A DNA stretch of 64,000 bases from contig CM060856.1 of NCBI GenBank assembly GCA_030737835.1, positions 9,837,670 to 9,901,669 of the forward strand. The letters are read 5' to 3'. Both the position numbers and the translations under genes were made by a program. Shown here one piece after another: positions 42,877 through 55,900 of this stretch (its first letter is position 1; the number at the start of each line of letters is the position of its first letter). The stretch comes from Acorus gramineus. Lineage: Eukaryota; Streptophyta; Magnoliopsida; Acorales; Acoraceae. The notes under the pieces were generated by a model, which saw only the letters and a program-made list of their open reading frames with translations, made no database searches and was not told the DNA's origin.

Positions 42877-45800
42877 GTTTTTGTATTTTCAAATTTTACC
42901 GCTATCAAACTGAACTGTCCATTATTAATCCTACTGTTTAAATAATATAGGTCCTAGGATGGAATAAGAATACAAATAGGTCTATCTGAAAATTCTTGTG
43001 CAACCATATGGGATTGTAAGACTCATTTGGATTATTTCTAGAACAATAAATATCTATTTTAACAAGTGGGTTAGTGAACAACTTATCCTATTTATTATAA
43101 AAATTATGGATAAATAACAAACACTTATTCTGTTTTTCAATATTTGTCCAGCATAAAGTGTAGAATAATACTTATTCCATCTTTTTTTTTATCCTGATAA
43201 TTTTAAGATTTATGAATAAAGACAAAATTGATAAAAAATAATAATAATTAAGATTATGCTGAGGGGTGCTAAACCAAAACAAAAACGCGATTCAACACTT
43301 TTATTTTTTAAGATGTACAGAATCAAGAAAAGTTTTCATTATTTATATTATATTATAGCACTATGTTTTGAACCCTAGATTCCTTAATTTCCCATCATAA
43401 TAAATTTGAAACATGTTTACAAAAAAGTATGTGTTAACAATTGTCATATTAAAATACATATAATATAATATTTAAGAAGGCACAAAGGATATGACTCACT
43501 GAAGGGAGATTTTGATGGACAAATCGATCCAAAATATGTACAATGGCAATGCTGTTGGGGGACATCACCTGGTCCACGCATTTAAGTTACAATAGTATCC
43601 TTAGTAGCTAGGGGATAATAGTTGTTCAACAAGCATTAATTAGTGGCCCCATCTAATTATATAATATATAAATATCCAATAAATCTTGGTTTATCATGTG
43701 GTGCATTGTCCACGTGCATATATACAACTATCGATTCGGTGATCTATGTATTCATTTGAGTATGTATATATTTCATTAGATAAATATATACTTTTAAAAA
43801 AATCAAAATATGTTAGGATTTCAAGAGTTACCGTATAAAAAAACTGTACTACTTAACCTTTTTCTTTGTTCAAACTGTGCGCCCCGGCCCATATCTCAAA
43901 TCCATTGCATTCTTTCTTTGATCATGTGAATATGAAAAGACAAAAAAACATACACAGATTGTACACGCTCATACATAACAGTGTATATATGTATTATCCT
44001 ATGTATATGAGCAGTTTTTTGGTATAAACTGCAGTTGTATATATTCACACCGACAACATTAATGTTTTTGGAGTGCTTTTAGTAGCCTTCAACCTTGCTT
44101 AGGTTGCATCTAATGCAAAAAACCTTAATGAAAATGACATGTATATGTCAGATGCATGCGTATCAAACATGAAATATGGTGGACTCAATACACATTAGAT
44201 ACGTGTTTGAATGTTAAACAATAATATTTTGAATTTGGGACACATTGGACATGCGATGGACATGAACATACACATAAGACATTTATACGGTTTCACATTA
44301 TATATATATATTTTTCAACAATCATGTATAAGATTTATACTCACATAAATTCAAACGAGGTTAACATCTGGAGTTGATAATTGGCACATTATTGCTGTTA
44401 TATTAACTTTTTATAGTTTGTGAATATATGTGCACTTTTAATATAATATTTATGGGTCCAATTACACTGAGTCATTTGCAACTTCATTTGCGCTCATCAC
44501 ATCACTATATTTATCTATCTCAGTGCATTCTCTATTACAAAAAGCGTAAATATATATGCATTCTATTCAACTGAGTATGTGCTTTATTTTATAAGATAAT
44601 GTACTAAGTATATACTTCAAAATAAAAAAAAAAATGTAGGGGTTGCAAACAGCACTGAACGTGACATTTTTTATATTTATTTATTTATAATAATGTCTTT
44701 AATTTCTGTGTCCTAGTTTTTCACAATTTGCACTGTCACCATGTCTATATTATGTCATACTAATATATAGGTTTTTTTATTCCTCTTAACTGTGGAATAT
44801 TTGAAGGGTCTGATTAGCATTGAAAATATTGAAGCATAAGCCAACATTTTCTCAAATATATATAAATTGTCTCTAAGTTCATGATATCTAATCTTTTGTT
44901 TTTTTTTGCTCGGTTCATGATATCTAATATTCAGATGTAGAAGCCACTGTTTCTGTTGCCATGTCTTTTTAATTAATTCCTTTTGAAGGAATTGGAGAAT
45001 TTGGTAACTTAGAAAAGAAGCTTGAAAAAGACCATTGTTTGTTCTTCCCATGGAAAGCTGGATATGAATGGGACACAACCATTCCATATAAAATGGAATC
45101 CATTGCAACTGTCTTTATATGGATGAAGTAATCCTAATTTTGATTAAAAGATTGTTTATGGTACTGTATCAAAGATAGGGACACGACAAATTTTACACTA
45201 TTAAAGTGGGGAAGGTTATTGAACTCACAGTGTAGTATGAAAATAAATAAAACTCACCATGGTAAGATTCGCTTTTCTATTGGCTATAGGCCTATAGCCC
45301 AACATTAACTCTTTACAGAAGATGATAAATTTTAGTAAGGGCAATGATTGGCTAGGAGAGTGAGATTCACTAGTTTTTATTCTTGGTTGGTTAAAAATAA
45401 GAAAAGAACTCTATTTGATCAATGTATTGGATTAAGAATCACCATTAACGGTTAGAATTGAATCATGACATAATAATATATTAAGTATTAACTATCAAAC
45501 GGATAATACAATTTTTTTTCAAAAAAATTGAAAAATACTAACACAACTCTCAGGCATGTAAAGTAAACCTAATTGAATTCTCTTTTCACAAATGCCAATA
45601 GTTTATATATATATATATAATTTAAGAATTGACATATTTAAACATACAATTCGTGATCCGTTCTTAAAAACCACTTGTTCAACTGATGAGTTGTTTGATT
45701 TTTAAATTTTAAATCGATTACCAGGATAACTAGTCAATTTTTTGAAATACGTCATTTGGGCTCATGCAATTAACACACCACGTGCTCCTTCACCCTAAGA

Positions 45801-47034
45801 ATTTTTTTTTAATGAGAAAGAAATGAGATGATTCTATTCATATACTATACAACGTAACTGATCATCTTTTAAGAGTCCCACACTGCCTATGCACCATAGC
45901 TTACACTAAAATTCAAAGGCCTATTCCCTTTCAAATTAACATGGCCAGGTAATGTAATATAAAATCCATATATTAGACAAGTGGTCATGATTAGACAAGA
46001 GAGAGGAGGAATTCAAGGGAAAATGAGGTGCAACTAAAAAAAAGAAGAAAACTCTCACTATCACTAGCTGTGTTTGGACTGGTAGAAGAGAATGTAGGTT
46101 GAAAGTGATATGAATAGAAAGTTTGAAAAAGTTGCAATACAAAGAGTTAGGGGGGATGTGGGTTCCCATTCCATACATGATTACATAGGATTACAAAGGA
46201 GAGAAGATCTGGAGGAAAGGCAAAATCCACCCAAGAAGAAAAGGATGATGAAAAATTAGTGGCTGCCATGGTAGAGTGAAAATTATTGCATGTGTTCTCT
46301 CTTGGACATTTATATTTAACCCCCTTGAAATATCATATCTTTTCTATGATTAAATGTTGGAAACACAATCAAAGCTCATATTGAATACATAATTGAACTA
46401 AACATGACCTGGGTCAGAATCATATTTATTTTTTTGTGCTGTTTTTATATATTTTTGCTTGTTTAATGAATTGACACATTTCATATGATTATTTTAGGTC
46501 ATCTAATTAATCCGAGCACAAAATAAAAAAAAATAAGCAGATGGTCAATTCTCATGTATGTTTCTTGTGTAACGATTTCTGGATCTTGAGATGCAATCAA
46601 TCAAAAAAATTAAGCAAACAAATCGAATGAAAGATACAAAGAATTATATGGTTCTGTAAATCTTATCTACGTCCACATAACACACTAGAAATCAATCCAC
46701 TATCAACGAGAAGTTTTTACAATGGTCATGCAGAAAATAAAAACTCTAGAATCTAATGAAAAATATGAGATGCCCTTTTATACAGAAAATAAAAACATTA
46801 TCAGACTTTACAATATATAACACATTGATGAATACTTAAGATAAAGGTCAGCACCTAGCACAATTTTTTCAATCACCTAAACATAAAAAAAAATTGTGAT
46901 TTAAGGACTCCCTCAGTGGGTTCTGTAGACACATATGGCAACGATAAATAGAATTAAAAGTGACATAATAACATGTTTTTCATTTTATCAATCCCAAATA
47001 TTAATCGTCATCAAATTAGTCAAACACGATTCGT
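39100..47034. other. AT-rich intergenic DNA, no gene seen
   Basis: About 8 kb with no credible gene. It contains microsatellites and homopolymers: (AT)n at about 39692-39706 and 42523-42548, an 18-G run at 41963-41980, and (ATT)n at about 42844-42877. Frames such as 41132-41407 and 44755-45108 are short, single-exon in appearance, and match no family I know. No RNA gene was recognised. Confidence 0.55.
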
Positions 47035-47262
47035 GTCTAATATATGTCCTCACCGTACGATTAGGCCTGCACTAGACAAAGTACATGGAAATAAATGAAA
47101 TATGTATTCTATCGAGGGGTTTAATATAAATAACCCCAATGAAGCTGCGTCTAATATATATCCTCACCGTACGATTAGGCCTACATTAGAAAAAGTACAT
47201 GAAAATAAATGAAATTTGGATTCTTTTGAGGGTTTAATATAAATATAACCCTAGTGAAACTG
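47035..47262. repeat. 114-bp tandem duplication upstream of the KANADI gene
   Basis: Two adjacent copies (about 47035-47148 and 47149-47262) share GTCTAATATAT, CCTCACCGTACGATTAGGCC, AAAGTACATG, AAATAAATGAAAT and GGTTTAATATAAATA, with scattered substitutions and small indels. It ends about 460 bp before the start codon, so it is in the proximal promoter. The CCGTACG core is a near-palindrome present in both copies. Confidence 0.85.
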
Positions 47263-47521
47263 AATATTACTGAAAATTTCATTTTGAAGTGACACTAACA
47301 GTGTTTGTGAGACAAACTCACACGCCAAAAGGCTTCCCCACCAAATTCTACTTTCTTTTTCTTTCCTTTTTTTTTTTTTTTTCATTTCTCAATCAAATAA
47401 AATCAAAAGCCATAAAAAAAAAAAAAAAAAGTGAAACAAAGAAAAAGAAAACAAAAAAAATAAAAAGAATCAAACCTAACCTCATTTACTTATCCCCCCC
47501 CTCTTCTTCACTTTCTCTCCA

Positions 47522-47524
<3 letters not shown>

Positions 47525-47557
<33 letters not shown>

Positions 47558-47723
47558 GCCGACGTGAGTGTCTTTTTCCATCATATGCTCAGCACAAACA
47601 AAAGAAATCCAAACCAAGAACCCTCCATTTCTTTCTTCCCTTCTCTTTTGTTCATCTTCTCCATAGTCCATCCCTCAAAACCTCACTCAAATTCACTCTC
47701 TCTCTCTCTCTCTCTCTTCAAAG
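47525..47723 (+). promoter_or_regulatory. CT-rich 5' leader of the KANADI gene with a candidate leader intron
   Basis: Two CT microsatellites (about 47525-47553 and 47695-47716) mark a plant-type leader. GTGAGT at 47564 and CATAG ending at 47666 would define a 103-bp intron. Between them lies an ATG at 47585 whose frame stays open to 47923 and overlaps the main start out of frame; splicing would remove it, leaving no upstream ATG between about 47500 and 47723. The intron is inferred from motifs only. Confidence 0.45.
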
Positions 47724-48834
47724 ATGGAGCTTTTTCCGGTGCAACCAGACTTGTCGCTTCAAATCAGCCCTCCAAACGCCGGACCCAAATCAAATTTCGA
47801 TTTCCGAAGGAGAGTCTTCGACACCAACACCGCCGACACTCTCTCAAAGCCCGCCGACAACTTCATCGACCTCACCTTGTCGAGTCCGACGACCTCAACC
47901 TCCACCAACACTGCAAGTACTGATCATGTCCAAGTCCACCCTCTTCAACAACAGTTCTATGGAGGGTATTATCATCATCATCATCATCATCGTCACCATC
48001 AACAACAAGAGTTTGGGATGTTGAGACCCATTAGAGGGATCCCAATCTACCACCACCACCACCACCACCACAACCCAACTTCGTTGCCTTTCCTACAACA
48101 TCAGCAGCACCACCATTTGTGTGACTCATCTGCTACTGTTGTTAATAATGGTGGTACCACCACTTCAAATGGTGGGATGAATGGTTCATCAAGGTCGTCT
48201 AGGTTCATGTCGAGGTTCCCTGTGAAGAGGAGCATGAGAGCTCCCAGGATGCGCTGGACCACCACCCTCCATGCACGCTTTGTTCATGCTGTGGAGTTGT
48301 TGGGAGGCCATGAAAGTATGTCTTCTCTCTCCCTCGTTGCATGTTTTTTGTGGGTTCTTCAAGAAGCAGAAAATTTGATGGGGGTGTTTTTGGTTTTTGT
48401 TTTTTTTGTTCATGTAGGGGCAACACCCAAGTCTGTTTTGGAGCTGATGGATGTGAAAGATCTCACATTGGCACATGTGAAGTCTCACTTGCAAGTAAGT
48501 GTGGTCTTCAATTGATTTATGCTGGAATGAATATGGGTTTTGTGAAATCAATCAGAAACTACACTTGTTTGTGCTTCTTTTGGTATGGGATTCTTTCAAA
48601 TTAGCATCTTTTCTGAAGATCCCAGTTTCTTTTCCCCTTTTTTTATGGAATTTTTTTGACAACAGATCTTGAGCCTGAGGAGAGTTAAATTTTTTTTTTT
48701 AATTGAACTCTTTAATTGAAATGTTATGTGTTTCTACTTTTTTTTCCTCTCTTCATCATCAGAAGACTTCACTGTCTTTTACAGTAAAAACATGCTTTTC
48801 CAAGCCTGCATTTTCTGGAAACTGTGGGATATTG

Positions 48835-48866
<32 letters not shown>

Positions 48867-51638
48867 GGTTCTGCTACTGGTGAAGCAGGTTTTGTCTCTG
48901 TGCAGACATTATGCTAATAAAAGTCACTATTTTATAATTTTTAGTTTCTTTGATAAACCAAAAACCCATTTGTCCATGCAAGAAGCAAATTGAATGGGAG
49001 TCAGTATTCAGCCAAGTCTCTTTCATGGCATATCTGATTTCCATTTAATGTGGCTGACAATAATATTAACAACAAAAAACACAATTTATTTATTTGCTAT
49101 GTAGAAGAACATGCTAATAGTATATACAGTATACTCTACAAATGTCCCATCATTTCAATGATGTCATCTACACAAAAATACATAATGCACATATACACAA
49201 ATGTGTGTGTGTGTGTGTATGTTTTATTTATTTATTTATTATTATTAATCATTGATAGATCTGTAACAAATGTACCTCAATAGAAGTTTTCAATGACAAA
49301 GTTAAAGATACTAATGTAGCTTGCATTTGAATATTCATCTATGGTATCCTATAGTGGTTGATTTATAATGTATTTAATATGTTATTGCAGATGTACCGAA
49401 CTGTGAAAACTACAGATAGACCACCAGCTTCTTCAGGTACTATACTGCCTTTAATTGCCTTTCAAGTCTGTTACTTTGTAATTTTAATATATGCAATCAC
49501 TGCAGCAAGATAAAATGATATGGTGTTTGATGATTATTGACTTATGGAACATTAATTCTTCCCAAACATAGGGCAACCTGACGGATTCGAAAATGGATCA
49601 GCCGGAGAAATCTCTGATGACAATTCGCTGGAAGTCCAAAATCCATGTGGTTCTTCGCATTCGATCCATGAGGGAGGGCCAGCCATTCATCGCACCGTTG
49701 CTAATTGCGGCTTATGGAGCAATTCCTCTAGGTAATAAATCATTTCATTTTGTTGCTTCCTTTTCTAATCATTGTTGGTCCGCTTTCGATGATCAGTGCT
49801 TGTCACACTATATTCAACTATATTATATTTGTACAATGAAGAAAGTAGCATTGGTTGTCAATGGAGTTGGTGTGCTCTTATGCATTGGTTTTACTTGGTT
49901 TAAATCAGTTTCTTATGAAGGTTTTGACATGTGCATTTTTTTATGGGGAAAAGACTATATACCAATTAGCAATTTAGTATGATAATATTTGAATTGAGGA
50001 ATGCCTGCAATTTCAATTAAGTTGGTTTTATTTGTTCAGGATTCACCTAGTGGACAGAGTTTGTAGGTGATTATGTGCATCTGGATTTTTCTAAGTAATA
50101 TCAGGGTTCTTCATCACACCTAAAAATAATAATTAAATTTTTCTTACAAAGCCATACGTGCATGGAGAGTAGGCTTATTCTTATCTTTTTTTAAATAGAG
50201 AAATGTAGAATAATTGACTGATGTATCAATAGGTATGTGAGAAATATTTTTAAATAATTAATTTGTATATATTAAATTCAGAAAATAAAGCCAATTTGGA
50301 GCATCTATCCCTCATCTTGCATGTTCACTTTGTCCTAGAAATTATCCCCTTCAAAATTTTATCTTAAAAATAATATAAAGTAGAAGAGACCAAAGCTTTG
50401 TTCACTTTGTCTATGATTTTGCAATGAAGCATGTTAAAAGGCAGACGAAAGAGCCAATATACCTGAAAACTAGACATTTCTCTCAAACACATTTAGATTT
50501 TGTGGGTACCAATGCAAACTTTGCATATGGACCCCATCATAACATATGAGAAAACTTAGGGTAAAAGCTAAGCCCCCCTCCTTGAAACTTCCTTGCAGTT
50601 TCTCTCTTTGTATAGTGGGATGTCACATGGACTGATCAACTTTTATTTTTTACTATTTTTTTCAGACCAGCACAAACTGATAAAGCCAAACAAAATTAGA
50701 ACAAGCAAATAATGTAAAAAAGATGGCCCTCTTTTGCACCAGTATGAATGCTTTTCTTCATGCATGGGACTTCCACTGATACAAAAAATATTCTCTGTAT
50801 GTATTGGGTGGATTGCAGCAGGGGAGGATGGTTGCATGGCAAACCAAGGGATTCCATCACAGGAGGCAGTTCTTCTTTTGAGGTACACATATATCATTTT
50901 TTTTAATTATTCAATTTTGTTACTCTCAATATTTTCATTACCCACTTTAAAATAAATTATTTAAACCATTTCTGTCCATGCAAGGTTTATTGTGATGTTC
51001 ATGGGCTTCCTTTCATGTGAGATGTGTGATTGATTTATTAGAGATGTTAAACAATAGTTTTATATAGCTTTGATTGTCCACTGAGATTTGATCTTGTCAT
51101 CATTGTTAAAATAACATCAGTTCTAGTCAAGTCTCTAAACAAGAACAGACATTTGATTGAAAATACCTCAAACTTCACATGCTAAACATGTGAGATGACA
51201 CATGTTAGATCTTTATTGGGGAATGACCAGAAACCAATGGCACCCACTAGATCACATATCATTGTCAACTTGTTGATTGATTAACTATACTAAATTTTTG
51301 TGATTTGTAGTCATTCTTAACAAAATTTCACTCCAACACATGACCCCACATAATTAAACTGATAGACATGGCCAATCAATTTTTGCAGATCATGAATTGT
51401 TTACCTTTTCTCTTTACTAGTACAAAATCAAGTGCATGATTAAGACTATTATCATTGCAAAAAATCGAATACTTTACCATTGCTGAAAATCTTTCTTTTT
51501 CTTTTTAAATTTTCTGACATTCAGAAAGATATGGATGCCCAAAGCGAAGATCGAATATCTGATTTGAACTCATCAGAGCTTGTAGGATCATGCCCCAACA
51601 AACCCAACCTGGAATTCACCTTGGGAATTCCACATTGA
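47724..51638 (+). CDS. KAN2: KANADI GARP-family transcription factor, KAN2 type
   Basis: Coding exons: 47724-48315, 48418-48494, 49391-49436, 49572-49731, 50819-50882 (or 50822-50882), 51525-51638, giving 350 or 349 aa (Arabidopsis KAN2 is 388). The start opens with MELFPVQPDLSLQISPP, the KAN2-type N-terminus with an LxLxI repressor-like motif. The LRPIRGIPIYH block is conserved, flanked by two poly-His tracts (84-89 and 110-116). The GARP DNA-binding domain (about 168-231) includes SMRAPRMRWTTTLHARF, ELLGGHERATPKSV and AHVKSHLQMYRTVK. The C-terminus ends with the typical PNLEFTLG. KANADI proteins act in the nucleus, mainly as repressors that specify abaxial leaf fate and restrict auxin-related genes (family knowledge). 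Exon 5 has tandem CAGCAG acceptors. Intron 1 is 102 bp, in frame and stop-free. Confidence 0.92.
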
Positions 51639-52060
51639 TATATATAAATCAGATACTCTCTCAAATCGAATGAAATCGTTGTGCATCTTCGCACGGAGAG
51701 CTACAACAAAGACGAGGAGAATCCAGTTCCAACTTGCAAAAGAAAAAGACCAAAGAGAAAGACATATAAAGAGAGAGTGCGTAAGTGAGTGAAAGAAAAG
51801 AAAGAAAGAAAGAAAGAAAGCAAGCAAGAAAGACAATGAGACCATTGTGAGACATAAGCACAAAAAAAAAAGGGAAAGCAAAAGATGGAGGAGGTCTGTA
51901 AAAGCATGTCCCTCCTATCAGGCTTTGAAGGGCCCAAACTTTGCATATAATATATATGTAGTCTTCCTACATTGAAATCTGAATTCATTGTAATACGTTA
52001 GAGAGAGAGAGAGTTTCACTTTCTACAAAGCATGCATAAAATTTAAAGTAGTTTGGGATG
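51639..52060 (+). other. Probable 3' UTR of the KANADI gene
   Basis: Purine-rich sequence follows the TGA, with an imperfect (GAAA)n tract at about 51788-51833 and a GA tract at about 52000-52014. The end of the transcript cannot be placed. Confidence 0.4.
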
Positions 52061-52484
52061 CATTTCTTGTTCTTCCTCCTCTCGTGCACATGCACGTGAA
52101 TTACTTTATATCAACACAAAAGGGGAGGAGGAGGAGAAGCAGTGCATCAGTAACTTATGTCAGTTCCTTTGCTTTATGTTTCACTTGCATATATATTTTT
52201 ACCTTGCTTGTTTTACTTTTCTTTTCTCTGCTAAAGCTATCACCTAGATGTTTGTAAGTTGGTTGCATCTCATTGAATTATATCATTCACCGTTACCCAA
52301 GTCATTAAACTCTCTGAATAGATGTATATTTTTTATTTTATTTTTTTAGAAAATTTTTTCTGCTTCAAAATTACCTACATTGGATAGAAAATTAAAAATG
52401 GTTGATTGGTATGAACATTTAAGATAGCCCTGAGTGTCTTTAGTTGTTATGAATGGTTTAGGATTATTTTGTCATACTTTTAAG

Positions 52485-52947
52485 TAAGCCTGTCAATTAT
52501 CCGAAAAAAATCTGAATCCGATCCGAATCTGTATTAAAAAAAACAGAATATCCGATATTCGAAGATCCGGAGTACGGATATGGATATTAGTCTATCTGAT
52601 TCGAAAAATATCTGTATCTGACATATATTATAAAAATATATATATTGCCCATATTGTTATCTTGTATGATTAATCACTAAGATAATATATTATAATACTA
52701 TTAAATTTTCAATGTATGATATCTGAAAGAAATAGTAAGCCTTAAAATCTTAATTTTAATTTTGATTTGTCTCTAAAATATCACTTGATTGTTCAAATTA
52801 ATGTTAATATTCAAACATGTCAATTATCCAAAAAAAATCCATATCCGAAGGGATTCAAATCTAAAAATTAATATTCGTATCCGAATCCGAAAGTTAGGAT
52901 ATGGATATTGACATATCCGATCCGTATCCGTCCGATTGACAAGCTTA
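52485..52947. mobile_element. hAT-like MITE downstream of the KANADI gene
   Basis: The 463-bp element is bounded by exact 8-bp CTTTTAAG duplications (52477-52484 and 52948-52955), though the duplicated word is itself a near-palindrome. Its inverted ends are TAAGCCTGTCAAT and, on the reverse strand at the right, TAAGCTTGTCAAT. Sub-terminal sequence is rich in ATCCGA/TCGGAT words on both sides. There is no coding capacity. Size, ends and duplication length fit a hAT-type MITE. Confidence 0.85.
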
Positions 52948-52955
52948 CTTTTAAG

Positions 52956-55900
52956 GCCGATAGAGTGGTCTAGATCTTATTTAATTTTAATCTGTTTAGG
53001 TATTGTAGTACATGCATGAGTACTTTTATAGTACACGTATTACACTTAAACACTAGTTATATACTGTGGGCGCACGCGCTATTAATGGACAATGTTATTA
53101 CTAGTACATATATATGCAAGTTATTCACCATCATACATTGTACTACTATTGTTAATTGTTGTTGCATTGAGATGATTAATTGTTGATAAAAGAAACAAAG
53201 ACAAAAATGTTAGAAGCATCATTATGTACCTGATTTTATTTAATATATACTAACTTCATAAAAAAAAGAATATGTATAAAAAAAACTAAGTGCGTAAAAA
53301 AAAATTAATGAAGGGTGACCCTAGTGATCTAGAAGAAAAATTTTTCTCCTTCAACAGTGTTCTAATACTGTGATATATTTTTTGGAAAAAAGAATGGAAG
53401 AACATTTTGCCTAGAACAATCAAGATTAATCACACGATTGAATGATTTCAAGCATCATTTATATGAGCACTCCAGTTGAAGTAGAAAGTGAAGGGTTATC
53501 AAATAAACTGAGTCTCCAACAAATATATTACTTAATTTTGTGAACACATACCATATGGTTTGATTTATGTGGCAACATCTAGGGGGTATTGGAAAAACTA
53601 CAGTGACACTGTACAGTTAGTTCAATGATCATCCAAACAGCAAAGGCTCTTGATATGACAAGCGCAATTGTTGGATTGCAATGTAGCTAATTATTGGATT
53701 CTAATATGCTGACCAAAAAGCAAGTACTTCTAATTAAACAAATGCTGAACTGGTTACTGTAGGGTTTAATTAATCTTCATTCATTGATTTTCTGTACTTC
53801 AAATATCAAAGAAGAGGTCAGTGTCTCCTTCACAACTAGCCGAATAGCTGCATATGAAATTTTCAGGGGAATTGAAGTTCCCTACTTACTTTTGATCCTT
53901 TCATATGTATATCTTGTCTTTAATGTGTCATGTGATTAAATTTAATTTTATATCAACAGTGATTTTATATATAACAAAACACCAACTATGAGAACCTACA
54001 AATTATACTCCAAATTTGTAATTATTCATCCTATATACTTGTGATATCCTAAACCAAGGACAATGATCTCTGATGGATGAGATAATGTATTATTACTATA
54101 ATACAAAAAAGCAGTTTCAAAAGTGCATTCTCTGAACCAACAATAATTCATATATGTTTTGTTTGTTTTTTTTTTTTTTCTAAATTGTGCTGAATGATTT
54201 GGATTGAATTAAATAAAAATGACAGTTATGAGACTTTGACAATACAAACAAAAGTTTCTTCATGCGGCATTTCAATTTTTTCCCTTCTTTTCCAACATTG
54301 GCCTTTTAAAAGAGACAGAGAATGGAAAACGAGGGCAATATATCAAATTAAGTGACATCACGATGTGGTGTAATCTTCAATGCTTCATGCATATATATAT
54401 ATACGATTGTGATCAGAGGGTCCCACTAAATTATATATATTATATGGTAAACATTAATATATATCGCATGAAAACATAAAAATAAAGCCAAAAACAAGAA
54501 AACGAGCTATGTCTCCTCGAGTGAGTTTGATAATAAATGGAATGTGAAACTGCTCTATTTTTTCTTTAATAAAAAAAGGTGGTATATATATGTATTTTGG
54601 ACTCACTCGCACTCGAAATTCTCTTCAGATATGGCCAGTCAGTCACACTGCATCGCATGCATGCATGGTGAGTGTATTTTTTTTTTTCACATCAATTATT
54701 GCTGCTTTGATTGATCTCCCACCAGTCACCTTTTATGCCTACATGTCCTTTACATACAAACAAACCCCCGTATGAAGAGAGAGAGAGAGAGAGAGAGAGT
54801 TCAACCTCCACAATTTCTTCCTTAACCCACATTAAAGGTTCCAACTTTGGCAATGTTTGACCACAGTCAAATCCAACATTACAATGTGAATGATCAACCC
54901 AATAAAAAATTTGTTCTTCACTTAATTAAACAATATGAGAAACCAATCACACTTTGTAATTAGTCCTTCAAGTCTGTCGGCGGTCCGCGCGACACCGACA
55001 ACCAACCAAAGTCCCCATCATCAACTCATCCATCCCTACCAAGTTGGCCATGACCCCATCCCTAGCTAACCCAGAAACACACATCACAGTATCAGAACCT
55101 AATAACAGAATGTTAAGCTTGGATTAGTTTTTCATTTCAATGAAACTCAGCACGTTCACAAAGTGTGTAAACGTGTGCCAACAGTAAAGATAGAAAAAGG
55201 AGACACTGTGAAGTGAAGCCCCCCACTGTTCTCTATCTCTTTCATCTTTATCTCTCTTTTTTCTAACAGAGGAGAGAGAGAGAGAGAGAGGGACAGAGGC
55301 AGACCCACTGAATCAAAAGAAAAGAAAAGAAAAGAAAAGAAAGGAAGAAAAGAAGAGTTTGCTTTGCAGTCCCATGCAGCGTGTGCAGGTCCGTCCCGTG
55401 ACGTCTGTTTCTTTTTTGAAATATAAATTACATTGAAGTGCGTGACTATGTGCGCGCGAGCTTGCGCGCGCACGATATACAAGTTTCCGTACAAATGCCA
55501 ATGCAGAGAGAGAGAGAGAGACAGAGAGGATATATGTATATAATACAAAGTGAGAGATTTGTTTATTATGAATTTTTTTTTTTTTTATAAAGGTGAGAGT
55601 GGTCAAATTATTAAATAATGATGACCCTATCATTTATTCTTCAACGACAAGACCATACAGAATCCGATCTTTGACGAGTCAGAGGCCCCGTAAAAAATAA
55701 TAATAATAAATTGTACTACATGACTTGACGCTCGCTTTTTAATTTGACGCCTCGCTTTCACCAACTCGGGAAAAGAAACTTTACTGTATAATAAACATTG
55801 GTCCGCCATAACATCTGACGATCTTAATCTGGACCGTTGATTGGTGGGTTGTGCTGTTTTGGAGCATGAGATTGGTATATATCCAGTATAAAAGAATATA

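Noticed and set aside
55156..55633. Minus-strand Ser/Leu-rich frames
   Set aside because: They are produced by GA/CT and AAAAG microsatellites.
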